A stretch of DNA of 64,000 nt, taken from Prinia subflava (Eukaryota; Chordata; Aves; Passeriformes; Cisticolidae). The stretch lies in contig NW_026960607.1 of NCBI RefSeq assembly GCF_021018805.1, positions 2,420,501 to 2,484,500 of the forward strand. The letters are read 5' to 3'. The position numbers were made by a program, and so were the translations under genes. Below, in pieces: positions 10,202 through 24,100 of the stretch. Positions within the stretch are counted from its first letter, which is position 1. Every line of letters starts with the position of its first letter. The notes beneath the pieces are model-generated. The model was not told the origin of the DNA. It saw nothing but the letters and a program-made list of their open reading frames with translations, and did not search any database.

Positions 10202-13200
10202 AATACCTAAAGGCCTGACATAAGGTAACAGAAAGGAATTCTAGAACATTCCAGATATCAACCAAACTAGGTTTACATGAGTATTCTTTTTCTTTTAGAC
10301 AAACACTACATATATACTATGTATTATCAAATCTCCCAAAACATAAGAGGGTGTCGCGGTGCCAAGAGGGTGATTATATTTCTAGGAAACAACTGTTCTA
10401 CTTGATACTAAGGCCAACCCTTCATCATCCCTTGGAGACATTTTCTACAACAGTGGTGGAACTATTGTGTGAAATACAACTGGCCTTTTAACCTCTGAGG
10501 TCTTTTCTGCCTTCCTTACCACTGTTTTCAAACCAAATACTGAACTTCGCCTCTGCAGCCAAATTCTAGACTTGTTTTTCCAATATGGTATTCCTTCTAG
10601 GATATAAACAAGGCCTCTAAAAGTGGTCCAGTCCCTGTCTCTTACATGGTTTTGTCAGTGTTCTAGAAAATATCAATTTGTTTCCTTAACAGATATCTAC
10701 TCAAGCAACTCAAGCCTTTTCTTCTCTCCACAAAACGTCTGAGCGAGCAATAAGGCTTCTTACACAAGAATAAGGCTAACAGAGCAGGACCTGAAGCACT
10801 TGCTCAGTTCTTAGGTCTTCTCTGATATATTTAGTTGCTTGTGTTGATTCTGTTTATGACAAAAAAATAGTATATGGAAATTCTGTAGCTAAGTTTCATA
10901 GATGCACCTTGAACCAGAAAAAAGCCAATGCCACTGAGTTCCAACCTCTCCCATTTTCATCACCAGAAACCATTTCTTAACATGGGGCAAAAAATTCAGT
11001 TTAAATATAAGTTAATATAAGTAAATGCAACAGATAATGGCAGACATACCTGAGAAAAAGTATGAAAACCTGAAATGACATACAAGATAAACTTAGTAGT
11101 ACAATCACAGATGGGAGAAGCATGGAAACCATCAGACCATTGCATCACTTTACTAAAAAAAAATCTGGCAAAATCAGAAAAATAATAAAATCAAGTAGCT
11201 ATATAACTATGTGAGTTTATGAATAAACTTCATGAGCAAGCACCCTGTCTAGCAAGTCTTACTCAAGGATGGATTCACACTTCTGCAGAGCTTTTTTTAA
11301 AGCATGGGCATGACCAACTGCAGGCAGACGGGTAGGACTAATTGCAGGTGGTTTCTATGATAAGGAAAGTTCCAAGAACAAGTTTATTAAAGAGTAGGCA
11401 CTGGCAATTTGAGGGTAGCCAGCATCTGAACTTCTGTTTAACTAAAAGTTTAGCTTGTGTTTAGCTACTTTTTTGGCTGTAAATTAAAAAGTATGCAGTA
11501 AATTAGCTATTCAGAAGTTATCCTTGCTAAAAACATCCTCAAGTTACTTTTTTTTTTTTTAATTTCTTGAAGGAAAGAATAATAATTACTCATCAGTCAT
11601 CATATTGTTGAAGATTTCAAGCTGAAGTCATGGAGCTTTGAAATCCCATTCAAACATAATAACTATTTAACCCAACTACCATTCACATAATTATGCTTGT
11701 CTACCATAGAGAAGTGTAGTGTCCATAATACTTTCAAGTTCAAAAGGAAGTTTATATTTATCTATCCAGACTCTACCAAACACATTTTCCAAAGAAAATG
11801 AGGATTGGCAGAACAAGCTTTGGCCAGTACCACTCTCTGTCTCATAAACTGATATTGGTGGATCTTTTATTTCAATTTGTTGACTAATTGAACATCATAA
11901 AAACTACTGTCAAAACCTGTGCAAAAGGGACAAGCAGATTTTCTAAAATAAATATTGTATTTTTCAATATCAATTTCCATGTCATATCTCAGTTGAGTAA
12001 GGATTTCCAGTCTCTCATTTTGGATTTGAATACTAAGTGCTGTATACAGAAGTTTTTTTTTAAATTTCTCAACAGACTTGGGTGCCAAAGGAAATGAGAG
12101 TGCAATCATCTGTTGTATTAGTTCAAAGCTCTTTGTCTGAACCAGATGGGACCTTTTTCTAGGAAGTAATTTAGAAGGCAAAGATGACAGATACACTATT
12201 ACTGAGACTTTAAAATTTAGTTTTTCCTGAAAAAAACCCCCAAAATTATGAACACCAGCTGTTTCAGTTTTTCAGCTTTGTCTTCTGCCTTCTACAGCTG
12301 AAGTGAGCAGTCCTGGCAAATGGGTTGAGCTGTATCAAGACAGAGTAAACAAAGTGTTTCAAAACAAAAACTATATCCATTCTCATCTACCCTCCTCCTC
12401 ATAACCAGCATATGATGATATATTTACAATTTAAAAATTATGTATAGATTGGATATTTACATGGTCAGGGATGAAAGAATACCAAGGGAAACATGGTTGC
12501 AAGCCATATTCAAAGCCATGTAAAAATTAAGTACATATGATGATTAAACTGCAAGGATTAGCATGCAGGGAAGCCTTTAATCATTTTGTTTGAGATTTCT
12601 ATCCTATAATACCAAGAGAATCCTTGAATATTTCTGCAGGAACTCCCTATCCAAAAGCACACTGAGAACCCCTCAGAAAATGCTGCATTTCAGAAGAACT
12701 GACCACTTGGATTTCCTTTGCTCGATCATTTCCAAGTATTAAATCCACCCAGTTATTTAGGCAAGAAGGAAAGAAACAACAACAAAAAACACCCAAAAGT
12801 GCAAAACAAAACAAAACCAACAGACGTTTAAAAAATCAAAATGTTTCATTTCAATGCTTTTAGTTCATGATTACCAGAAAACTAGCCATAAACTGTTTTC
12901 AGATGGATAGTAGAACATTTCCTGCTATATTTTCTGGTTCAAAGGTGCATCATAAACTGTTGGCATAGTATTCTACTCAACCTTGTTACAGAAGAAAACA
13001 AATTGCCCTAAATACACAATCCACCCCCCACTTCCAACCTTTGTTATCCTTTTATTAGAAAAAAACCCACTCTTGGTACCTTGAGGAACTGGTGGTAACA
13101 GTTGGTAACAAAGGTATGAGAGAGCCAACACAGCTATAAAGCAATATTCAGGCAGAAAAGAGAGGGAGAATACTCTTAGAGGCACTAAAGATTTAAGTTT

Positions 13201-13265
13201 AAAGCATGTGTTTAAACTTCAGCTGAAAAGTTAAAATGCACAGGCTCAAGCAAGTGGCTGAACTT
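10202..13265. other. PALLD intron, no recognised element
   Basis: AT-rich intron. A CAAAA-type simple repeat lies near 12776-12815. Open frames at 11867-12196 lack any domain or codon signal. Nothing else is recognised. Confidence 0.5.
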
Positions 13266-13888
13266 GTGCACTTGTAGCCCAGAAGACCAACCATATCCTA
13301 GGCAGCACCAAAAGAAGTATGACCAGCAGCTTGAGAAAGCTTAGTCTCCCTCTCCTACTCCACTCTTGTGAGCCCCCACCTGCTGTGCCGCATCCAGCTC
13401 TGGGGTCCCCACCATAAGAAAGACAGGGAACTGTTTGAACAAGTCCAGAAAAGGCCACAAAGATGCTCAGAGGGCTGGAGCATCTCTCCTGTGACAATGA
13501 GGTGAGAGAGCCAGGGTTGTTCAGTCTGGAGAAGAAAAGGTTCTGGGGAGACCTTAGAGCAGCCCTTCCAGTACTTCAAGGGGGCCTATGGAAATCTGGA
13601 GCAGATGGGACACTTAGTGATAGGACAAGAAGTAATGGCTTTAAACTGAAAGAGGGGAGTTTTAGATTAGATACTAGTAAGAAATTCTTTACTGTGAGGG
13701 TGGTGAGCCACTGGAAAAGGTTGCCCAGAGAAGCTGTTGCATGCACCATCCCTTGAAGCATTCAAGGCCAAGCTGGATGGGGCTTTGAGGGGCCTGGTAT
13801 AGTGGATGGTGTCCCTGCCCATTCCAGGGGGCTGGAACTAAATAATCCTTAAGGCTCCTTCCAACTGAAACCATTCTATGATTCTACT
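13266..13888 (+). mobile_element. CR1 LINE, 3' end fragment
   Basis: Plus-strand CR1 tail: the 3' noncoding part of the chicken-repeat-1 retrotransposon, from the segment like CTTGTAGCCCAGAAGACCAA through GAGGGTGGTGAGCCACTGGA to CCATTCTATGATTCTA, which is the diagnostic CR1 terminus. It is 5'-truncated, as nearly all copies are, and antisense to PALLD. No intact reading frame remains. Confidence 0.92.
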
Positions 13889-16800
13889 AATTTCCCTCAT
13901 GCCCCTGCTTGTCCTATAAACTGGATTACTTTCAGTGTTAAATTACAAATCTGAAAAAATACCAAAGTCCTGTGTACATACCATGGTGGTAGCACACACA
14001 GTACATTTATTTTGTGACTGTTTCAAGGATATTTGACTTTTTTGCTTAAAATACTGATTAGCTTTTATGTAGGCAGGATGTACACTTAGGTGTCTCCACC
14101 TACTTGGGTCAGAAAATATCAGTGCCAAAAGGAGAAAAAACCCTAAAAAATAAATGTATCACCTTGTCATGCTAACCTCTCTTGTTTTTCACATCTATTG
14201 TTAGAAAGAAATTCAGACTTCTATTGCTGCAGATTTTAAAAGGCTTAAAGTTCATTTGTGATTACCCTTTGACACTATGTTAACAAAGACACAAGTAAAA
14301 AGGAAATTTCTCAGCAATAACTGACACTGGTTTTGGAGCATGTGAGTCTTTGATCTGAAATAGGCAATGTAATGTGACTTTCAACCTATATTTCATAACA
14401 CTGCTTATTTCCTCTCTTCGGCCTTCCAGTGGTCGCAGAGATTTTCAAAGTGATCCAAGATCACCAAAAAAAGACAACTAATGCCTTGTTTTAAACTTAC
14501 TGTTATCTACTGCATTCAGTCCACAAGTGGGCCAGAAGACATTATAACACTTCTTATTCCTTTTCAGGATTTGCAACTTTTGGAAAAAAAACAAGTCTGA
14601 GAAAATGGGGGAAAAACCTATTTTTTAGTATATTCTCTCATAAAACCTCCTCTATTTTCATATATTATTTGTTACTAGTAAATTATAAACCCTAGTCCAA
14701 GTGCCTGTTGATCACTGAAATGGAAATGCTTCACAAAACTTTTCCTTGTTTTAACTCCATTTCTGTTAAAAATGTATTTATATAGAATGACAGAAAAAAA
14801 GCATTACAAATGAAACATCCATATATTAATTGTGAAAACAGATGCAGAAAATACTCTGGACTTCTACTATTATCAGGGGATTAACTTCATGTCCAGTTAT
14901 CCTGCTTTACATTTTTGCAAATTTAATTAACATTAGTTATTTCTACTACAGTAGAAAATATGTGTAGATCAAGGTTTTATTGAGGGTAGACTTTAACAGC
15001 AAAATAAAGATCCAAAGGTCCTTATCAACCTTGAAAGAGCACAGCAGATGAAACAAAAGAAATTGATATGGATGGACCTTTGCTCATGAGTGTAAAGTTA
15101 CATGATTCATTCAACTGTTGCCTATACTCACAGATTGGTTTTCTATCCAGCTCTTCTCAGTATATTCTAAACAGTTTCTTACTGCTTGCAGATATCAAAT
15201 ACAATTATTATGGAAATAATAAACTCCCTTTAAGCTCATACTCTTTGTGGTCACTATATATGACAGACTTGGATAAAGCCTCACCACAAAGAGGCTGAAT
15301 CTGAGATAACTGCTGAGAAGCTCTCTGGTCAAGAAGCTCTGGCACCACATTGTAGTTACACTGAACCTATGAACTTAAAAATGATGGCTTGTTACAAAGC
15401 CAACAGACATCAAACAGGTACATCCAGTAACCATATGAACACCATCTTTTTTTCTCTTACTCTTTTAACAGACACATGGAAAAATAATAACAATACCAAG
15501 CCACTTGAATGGAAGTTCTTCATTTGAAACCATGGACAGGTTATATAGAGTTCTACAGAACGGTGTTGTCTTTTTTACAGACATTCACACTGAGGATTAT
15601 AAGGGGTTTAAGGCAGAACCTTCATACTCAGACTTCACACTGAAATTAATATGAATACCATTTGCCTAATTTTGAGAGATGCAAAATATCTTAAGATAAC
15701 ATACATTGCTGGAGATCTTCTGAAACCTGATCTGTGCATTACACCATTCTGGACCAGAAAAGTCCAAGGCACAGTAATAGCTCAACCTCCTCAAAAAGGT
15801 CACTGCAGCAGAGATCAGAATCACAGAAATCAGGGGGTTTTGTCTCAGTTTAACAGTCCTTCCACTCTACCTAAATCATGTTGCAAACAAGACATCAGGA
15901 AACATTGTGCCTTTTAACCATATTTAGAATTATTGTCTTCCAAATTTCACTTTAGCAAAATATCTGGTGTTGGCTACTTCCCCAATTAATTCTATATATA
16001 TTTTTTCCCAGAATTTTTTTAATATTGTCATATTGAACTCTTAAATATTCTTAGCACCAAACTGAAGCAACAACTAATGATGCCTTAAGGATTACTGATG
16101 TGTCTGTAACCACAACCTGAATGTTTTCTAGGACTTTAAAAACACTTTTCAAGCCTGAAAACAACTACAGTAACTCTCTGCAGCGTGTCTGCTCTTGCAT
16201 TACATTAAATTGTGATAAATCATTATTTATAGGTGTATGTTACAGCTACATTGCCAATACGCAAATGTATTTCATACTTCAAGAAGGTACTCATTGTGTC
16301 CTTCTTGTCAAATTAAAAATATTAATAAACACAAAACCAAAACCAGCCTATCATTCCCAAACTCTTTGCAATTACTTTCAGTGTTGGCTGAAGAAATTGT
16401 TTTCATAGAGTATAGATAAATCTGTTAAGTAATTGATAATTTAAGATAAACTTGAAAACAAAAGATTATTTTGGAAATTTAAAACCAGTCTTTCTGAAAA
16501 ATAAACCTATTATGATTTTCAGAAGCTTAAAACTCTCTCCATAGTTAACAATTTAGAAGTTTAAATAACTTTTTTAAAAGGTTATAATAAGTGTGTTTGT
16601 TCCTATTCACTGCTAGTATATGCTGATTCTATCATCTAATACTTTATGGACAGATAAAATTCCATAGATGAGTTCTTTTCAAGAGAGATCATTCTCACGG
16701 TTGAGAGAGCTACTTTACTACTCAGCTAATTTTAGTATCATCATTTTGTTCACTTTTACTAGGGAAGCAGTTTTCCAAATGCCAAAAGCTGATTTCAAGT

Positions 16801-18302
16801 CTCTGCAGTCAGACATTTCTTTTTCTCCTCTTGTTGGCACTCTTTCCCTTCCTTATGCTATCACTGTGCTTGGGACCAAAATACTTGGCTGAGGAGAAGG
16901 CAAGATTTCAATTTCCGACAGTAGCACAGACTCACACTGCCTTTGGCCAAGTAAAACGTATCTTGCCTGCAATCAAGATCAGTCTCTTGTGCATCAAGTG
17001 TTGTTAATCGCAAAATCTAGGAATCAAGTGTAATTACACTGGGGATTCCAAGGTCATCAGTTTGGACATCAGCAACTGAAGGGACTTTGCGATAGCATCT
17101 CTCACATTACTGTATTTTATGTTGACTCTATGTTTAAAAATACAAATTTTGCACACATAGCAGTGAACATTATAGAATGAGAAGTCTTTTTCACCACATT
17201 CTTTCCCTTTTCTCAGGCAACCTTGTTTCTGGGAAAGAAAGCTCTGGGGTGAAACTTCTTTTTTATTGCTCTGCTGAGCCATTATCTCCTTTCTGCACGA
17301 GTGGGTCTTGCAACAGATATGCTGGGTACAGGACCACCTGGCTTACTCCATATCATATATCATCTGCAAGTTGCCATTCTCAGCAACCTCCCTCCCATAC
17401 ATGCAACCACCATCATATACACTGTTATTTCACTACTCTGTCTTTCTAGTTCTTCCACTCCTCCTCCACTTCTACAGTTGCCAGAGACTGCTTAGAATGA
17501 CAAAGAGCAACTGAAAGAAAAAGGGGTGAGAGTAGAAAGGGAATACTATTGGCTTGCTGCCTCAAATGTGTTTTTGTGTGTTTAAATTCAATGTGCTAAA
17601 ATAACAGCATTTTTATATTTTGCAGGTTTCCTGTGAAAACATGGAATAAAGAAAATGACCTTGCTAAGCTTGAAGACCATGTTTCATGCTGCTTCTTAAA
17701 GACATTTTTATGATTTACAATTCCTTCCAACTATTGATGCAAATGAAATAAAGCAGCGTTTTATCACACTCCAAATATTCTTGAGGGAGATGGAAAAGAG
17801 GAGTCTGCGCAATGTTAAAATCAAACTAAATTAACAGGGAGTATAACATCGCTTATGCATACGGTATCACCATTAACAAAAGGTAAAAATGTTACTGGAA
17901 CTTTTTTTCAACTCATTTCACTCTCCTTTCCTAGAGCTTTGCCTTCTCAGATTGTTAGCTGTAAGAGAGCTATTTTAATCTGGCTGAAAGCAGAATGAGA
18001 TATGTGTTATACATAAACATAAGAAATAATAAAAACATTACACACCTGAATATCCACTGACTACACAAACCCAAGCACATGCAGGGAAAAAAGTCCTAAC
18101 CAGTGCTGAAACAGAAACAGCATCCAAAAATCTCAGGCCACTATGATCTTTAGGTACAGTGACTAAGGAAAATAAGGCACAAAACAACAGCCACTACAAT
18201 ATTTCTCTGTTTGTGACTGTATCTTAAACCTCTCTAAAGGCATTGGGATATAAAATGTTCTTCCCTTTGACACAGCTCTAAGTAAAGAAAACAAGTGTCT
18301 CC
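13889..18302. other. PALLD intron, no recognised element
   Basis: AT-rich intron without CR1, LTR or exon signals that I can recognise. A short pyrimidine-rich region near 17190-17480 gives open frames on the plus strand that look spurious. Confidence 0.5.
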
Positions 18303-18307
18303 TGTAT

Positions 18308-19739
18308 TGTCCTGGTTTGAGGGGGAAGTGAGTTTTCCAGGAAGTTGTGGGCAAACCAATCAGTGGTCACGTTTTATGCTAGCACCTGGAGTAGCCACTG
18401 TGAGGTTAGACATGCCTCTGAGAACACAAGGGTTTAAAAGCAAGGACTTCCAGAGGGATTTCCTTTTCTGGTTCCGGTTTCAGGAGAGAAGCATCATCTC
18501 CTCCTCCCCTGTCCAGCTTACAAGGCTGGGTGGGGGAGGGGGAGGGAAACCATGCGGCCCAGGCTGAGGTAGGCCGGTGCCCCTGGGGGAGAAGAGAGTG
18601 AAAGGGACTGGAGCGGAGCCAGCCCCATCCAGGATGGAAAGGTGGAGAACTGTGGAGGTGCCTTCCGTCTCCGTCCCCCCCCCGCCAGGGAGAAAGTGCC
18701 TGGCTGCGTGGGGGGAGTGCCATGCCGAGCCTGCGGCCTTGCTGGGAGCCAGAGACTTTTAACTCTTTCTTGGCAGAAGAAAACTTTTCCCAGACATTGA
18801 TTCTCATGGCTAGTAGTTTGAGAGAAGAGAGAGAGACAGCCTGGGACTGTGATGATAAAGGAAGATGAAAAGAATCCCAGATGGGCAGAGATGAAGAGGA
18901 GTGGCTTTTTGGGCTGGACTTTTCTTGCATAATGTTAGCCATAGACGGAACCTGAATTCTCCTGAACATAAATGAGACTGTATTTTGGGTGGATACAGTT
19001 GGCTCGAAACCAAAGACTTTGTGGCAGTGACTGCCACTGTAGGAGTGGAGCGAACAGAGAAGAGAGGAAGAGGGTGTGGTGGCGCCCTCTGTCTTGAGGG
19101 ATGAAGATCTCTGTTCTTGGAACCCTCAGCCCCAGGGGAAAGTGCAGGGGACTGCTTGTCCCAATATGAGAAGATGGCTGGTTTTTGGTACTTGGCCAGG
19201 CATCCTTAAAAGAGCCCTATATGCGGTTTTGGTCCATGGGCAGTGGTGAGAGCACTGGACATGGAAAGGAGGGTGTCACCATGGCAGACTTCTCCGGGCG
19301 GTGCCATGGGTGACATGGGAACACGGGAGGGAGGACCTGTGTTTCCTGTGGGGGGGTCTGTGGTGCAAGAGAGATTCCTCTCTCCCTGGATGAATTGAAG
19401 ATTGGTTCTTTTGAGTGATGATGACTTTGGGAACCCAGGGTTTTGGTTTAAGCAAGTAAGATGGAAGGTAACATGTAAGTGTTAAAAGTTTGAGCGTGTA
19501 AGGGGTGGAAACTGGGGGAGGGGAAGAAATGCTCTGGGAGGTTTTCATTTCTGTTTTTGTGTGTTTAGGTTTTTTTTTTCTTTTCTATTTTCTGTTCTTA
19601 TGTAGTTTAATAAAGTTTCCTGTCTATTTTCAAGCTTTGGGCCTGCTCTGCTCTGTTCTTGATCACATCCCAAAGTAGTTGTTAGGAAAAACATATATTC
19701 ATGGGTGCACTGGCATCTGGCCAGCGCCAACCCATGACA
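18308..19739 (+). mobile_element. Solo LTR, 1.43 kb, with intact target duplication
   Basis: Begins TGTCCTGGTTTGAGGG and ends CAACCCATGACA, flanked on both sides by TGTAT (18303-18307 and 19740-19744). A CCAAT-like element (AACCAATCAGTGG) is near the start, the middle is GC-rich and CpG-containing, and AATAAA at 19609-19614 is followed by a T/G-rich stretch, placing R/U5 in the last 120 bp or so. A 5-bp duplication suits ERVL or class I elements better than ERVK. It lies in the intron 165 bp past the donor of the PALLD proline-rich exon, antisense to the gene. Frames inside it (such as 18406-18969 minus) are not genes. Confidence 0.85.
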
Positions 19740-19904
19740 TGTATTCAGCCCTTTGGCACATAAATCAGAGCAGCAGGAAGACTGTTCAAGGGACAAGCAC
19801 AGTGACTGTCCATTTGTCTAATGCTAAATTGCTTCGGGCAAAAATTTGCTGTCAACAAATATCAAGTTTATAGGAAACAAAAAAACCCAAACAAACATAC
19901 TCAC

Positions 19905-20217
19905 AGCTTTGGTTTGGCAAGCACAGGTGGTGGCTCCTTTGTGGGTGAAAGCAAGACAGCTGGAGGTGGGATGGATTTATCACCATTTGGCTTGCTGTTA
20001 ATCATTCCATTTACTCCATGAAGAGGATGAATGCCATTTGATTTTTCCTCAGACGAATCGAGCTCTTGTTGAAGGTCTATCACACCAGGTCTCAACTCAG
20101 TGTTGTTTGCTTGGTGGATATCTATGTGTTTCTTAGGAGGAAGCTCAAGAGAGCTAATTTCAACTGGAGGAAGTGGTGGGAAATTATGGAAATCATCACT
20201 AGAGCATTCCAAGTTGG
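19905..20217 (-). CDS. PALLD: PALLD exon: start of proline-rich region with FPPLP motif
   Basis: A 313-nt exon, phase 1 in and phase 2 out, from a TTTCTTTTAG acceptor to an AAGCT|GTGAGTATG donor. It follows Ig2 and opens the Pro-rich interdomain region. Visible motifs are FPPLPPVEISSLELPPKK near the start, GIHPLHGVNGMINSKP in the middle and AVLLSPTKEPPPVLAKPKL at the end. The last two are diagnostic of palladin over myopalladin. FPPLP fits the class I EVH1 ligand pattern (FPxΦP) used by Ena/VASP proteins, which bind palladin. The next exon, expected to begin by completing Leu-Asp, is not in the window. A 1.43-kb solo LTR lies 165 bp beyond the donor. Confidence 0.96.
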
Positions 20218-20998
20218 CTAAAAGAAATCAAAAATAATGTCTCTTCAACAAGTCATAGGCAAAGTACATGGTAAATACAAGGTGTATTTTCAGTTTTTTA
20301 AAGGTAAAATATCTTTGATTTTATGAAGGTATTTTTCTAGTCCTCCTATTGATAATTTATGCTGAATTAGATACATGGGTGGCTGTTCATTTTCTGAGTT
20401 TGCCCCATGCAAAGGCACAACTAGAAACCTTACAGATCTCTCTAAATCTATTTCAGGAATCAAGGCACTAACTGAGATTGGCAAGTATGGACAACAATAG
20501 CTAAAACAGGACTTCCTCTTCCTGGAGTTTCAGGATCACTGAGGAACAAATAATTTTAAAATGCTGCAGAATGCATGTATACATGCCAAGTTTGCAATGG
20601 CAGCTGGGTAGGTGCATCTCATGACAGTATATATGGAAACATATCACAAAACAAAACATACCATGTCACAGTGTTTTATTTTACAGAAGGCCACCTTTAG
20701 TAGCATGATTTCATCTCTTTAATTTTGCCTCTGCTGCCATCTAGTCTTGAACTCTAATGCTTAAGATATGTCAGGCTTGTGGCAGAACTTTAAAAATGTG
20801 TTTCACATTAATAAAAATATTAAACCAGGAAATGAACAGAAGAAACATCCAGTTTGCTTTATATGAATGCACTGAGGTTAACAAACCCCATGTCTTACAG
20901 CAGCTATTTTCCACAAAGAAAGCAGACTGACAACGTAACAGGTAAATTAGTAATGTAAGATTTGTGACTAAAAGCTCCTCTTTCTGTTTGTCACATAC
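20218..20998. other. PALLD intron (781 bp)
   Basis: Intron between the Ig2 C-half exon and the Pro-rich exon, GTATGTG to TTTCTTTTAG. No repeat is recognised. Confidence 0.9.
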
Positions 20999-21118
20999 CT
21001 GAGCAGACAGTTAGTTGTGCACTGCTTGTTACTGAACCATGTTCATTTGTTGCTGTGCAGGTGAAAATTCCTGAATCTTCAGGAAAAGTTTCTGCTATTA
21101 CAAGTGTACATATCTCTT
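20999..21118 (-). CDS. PALLD: PALLD exon: second half of Ig-like domain 2
   Basis: A 120-nt exon, phase 1/1, with a TTTATTTCCAG acceptor and a GCTCAG|GTATGTG donor. It reads EEICTLVIAETFPEDSGIFT, then CTATNEHGSVTSSAQLTVCS. The D-S-G-I-F-T-C motif carries the second core Cys; Phe replaces the usual Tyr, as in known palladins. The following strand AQLTV closes the I-set fold. It is separated from the microexon by an 8.4-kb intron, so one Ig domain spans more than 12 kb of genomic DNA. Confidence 0.95.
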
Positions 21119-24100
21119 CTGGAAATAAACAGAAAAATAAAGTGCATCATAAGCTATTTAAAGTACCATGTAGTGTTTTTTTGAACTGTGTATTGAAAGG
21201 ACACCAGAAAGTAGACTTTTACAAAGAAATACTGGGAGAACTGCGGAAGAGCTTCCAACATAAATGACTTTAAGGAAAATCACTTTGTGTCTAAAAGAAG
21301 TAAATTCATCAAGCTAAGTTTTCAAAACTGGCTTGAACAGTAATTTTTCAGTTACAGGTCTGTGCAGTCATTTTACACACACAACGTTTTTAATGCAGAA
21401 TAGTACTAATTAACGCAAATGAATCTAATGGTTTCTAGAAACTATTATCTTAGCAAGCTCTTTTTTTGTCTCTAAATAACACCATCAGTACAAATGTCAC
21501 ACAACTCTTTCTTTCTTTCTCTGATTTTTTTCCTGTATTTAATGCAATATTCAGATCAAATCCCATTCCCAGTAAAACTAGATAACACTATCCCTACTTC
21601 AAATTAGCTCTTCTGTATGTACTAACCAGAATTAAAAACTCCAGATGCATAAATATTCCCCTTATGCAGAGTTTGGGAAAATAATTTCTGTCTCTGCACA
21701 GTGGTGAGAATGTATACATTAAAAATATAATAAAAAACAGTCTCCCTGAAAACTCTTCAGAATGCTCAGACATAATCTGTACCTGTTTTAAATTTGTTCA
21801 TTCTACTTTGATAAGCCATGGTATATGCTTTGATTATTCCAGGGCTTCTGTCAGAAAACTTGTGTGACAGATATAAGGTTGGGTCTAACATTTATTTGTT
21901 ACTAAATGAATTTTATCCATTTATAATGGGCACACTTAACTGTTTAGGCATATTTTTTCCAGTTTCTTCAAAGAAGTCACTTTACTTGTAATGGTACTCT
22001 GTTTTAAAGATGTCACAGTACAGATAATTTAAACAATCCTACTATTTACACAACATACAGATATAATTTTATACCAGGACAATTCTACATTGTGTGTCTC
22101 CTTAATTAATTCAGAATTTCTTTTGTTTATGCTGATTTTTTAGTCTCAAAACCAAAGTGGAGAAGTTTTATAACTTTCAGTTTAGTTAAAAAAAAAACAA
22201 AAATTCATTTTGCAATTTGGACACTTAGACACAACTCCATATATTATCACAAAATTAGCTAATAAAAGCATACTGTAAAATGAGGAAAAGTACTTTAGAA
22301 TCTAATAACTTCCATATGAAAATTATTCTGTAGAAGACGTTCAGTAAGGTCAACTTTACTTCTTATAGCTCAAATAAGGAAAACATTTTCAAATAGTGGT
22401 TGCTTGGTTTTGGTTTTTTTTTTTCCCTGTGGAATGACAGACCACTGTCTCATTTAGACAGTTAAAAAAAAAGTTATAAATTTTTTCCAATTATAAATAA
22501 CAATGTATCCAAAAACTTCCTGTACTGGAAATGGGCTAAAAATGAATGACTGAACAAATATTTGGCTCAGAGTTGGTTTTCATACAGCAGAACATGCCTT
22601 TTTTTTGGCAACGTGAACCAGTTATTCTGTGTAGCTGCAAGAGTCATGGCTGGTAATACTGTAGCACGTTGGATCTTATCTAACACAGATGAAGATTAAT
22701 GACTCATGAAAGGTCCTATCAGGAAAGTAATGGGTAACACAAGCTAGTTTTTCAACTACTGAAATCAGCTTTTTTTAGAGCCCTGGTGTGTCATAAGCAG
22801 TTGAAGCTGTATTGTTAACCACACGTGCGTACTCCTGGACTGAACTGACCCTGGGGATGTAGTCTTATACAGGCAGCATTCCAGTTTCCTGTTCATTTAA
22901 CAGCAGAATGCTAAAAGCTGGGTATTTCAGGACTGCAAAAGATCATTCCACCAGGCTGAGAACTGCTCTCTGAGTGAGAATAAAGACACTATAAAGTATA
23001 GCAACCAGCAGAAGTCCTCTTATTCAAACAGCAGAGCTAATTAATGCATAAAATTCTTCCAGAATTTTAAGTGTGTAAAATGATCACATGAGAAGAGCCA
23101 ATCTTCACTCTTCAGTGACAAAAGAATTCTAATGGATTCTACAATGATGTGCTTTGTTTACTGAGGAGGTATGTTTTAAAATTATATATGGTAGATTGCA
23201 GCAATCTTTGTAAAAAAATTTCAAAATAAATTAATGATGAAAATAATCAGAGATTAAAATTTAGTCTTTTCAACCAGATGAACAAACTGCAATACATTTG
23301 TGATCAATCATAAGAAAACTGGCTAAACTAAAAACATGAAAATCCTAAGGACAAATCAAAAGGCAGCATGGGCAAAAAGCATGTGAGCAATGCATTGCCA
23401 TCTTCTTTATCGGTTTTCCTCCTCCAAGCCAAAAATCACTCACCTCCAGGTCCTTTCTAAAAGGCTTACTACTGTGGAACACATAGAAATGAATTACTAA
23501 TTTGGCAAAAGAAAGGTTCTTTCAAGATTTCCATAACACACTCTGGAAATACTCAGTGTTCTGAGTATATTTCTACCTTTACATCCTGACTCACGTAATT
23601 ATTTTACTTTCTGGTACTGTGCTAAGCAGAATAGGAAGATTTGAGGGAAATAAGGTCTGTTCTACTTCCTGGAGCTGACAAGTAACTTCATCACAGAAAT
23701 GTGTTCCAGAAAGCATCTCTGAAATGCTGTTCTCAGGGCTTTAAAACATATTTAACACTTGACTAAATGAATACAAAGGCATTTTGTTCACTGAAACATG
23801 TAAAATGCTCAGGCATGCAAGTACTTGACTATTTTGTCAGTTATTTAGAAAGATTACATTTTACAGAGCAATTCTTTCCCTTTATGATTCATGAGTCCAT
23901 TAGGAAGAATAAACTTTGGCAAGAGAGAAAAACTGTTGCCTTTTAACAAATTTTATTACTGGCAATGTTTACTTCAAAATGTTTCTCTGTATTACATTAA
24001 AGGTAGAGTAGTTCTTATATCTGCAACTTCATCTCCGAAGGTGACTATTAGCTTCTTTCACTGTAATGCACACACAGCTGGGGAAATAAGTACAGTCATT

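Noticed and set aside
18500..18760. CpG-rich stretch as the native promoter of a short palladin isoform
   Set aside because: It is part of an inserted LTR in the opposite direction; any promoter activity would be the LTR's own.
18406..18969. 187-codon minus-strand open frame in GC-rich sequence
   Set aside because: It lies wholly inside the 1.43-kb LTR with TGTAT flanks; GC-rich non-coding LTR sequence easily keeps frames open.
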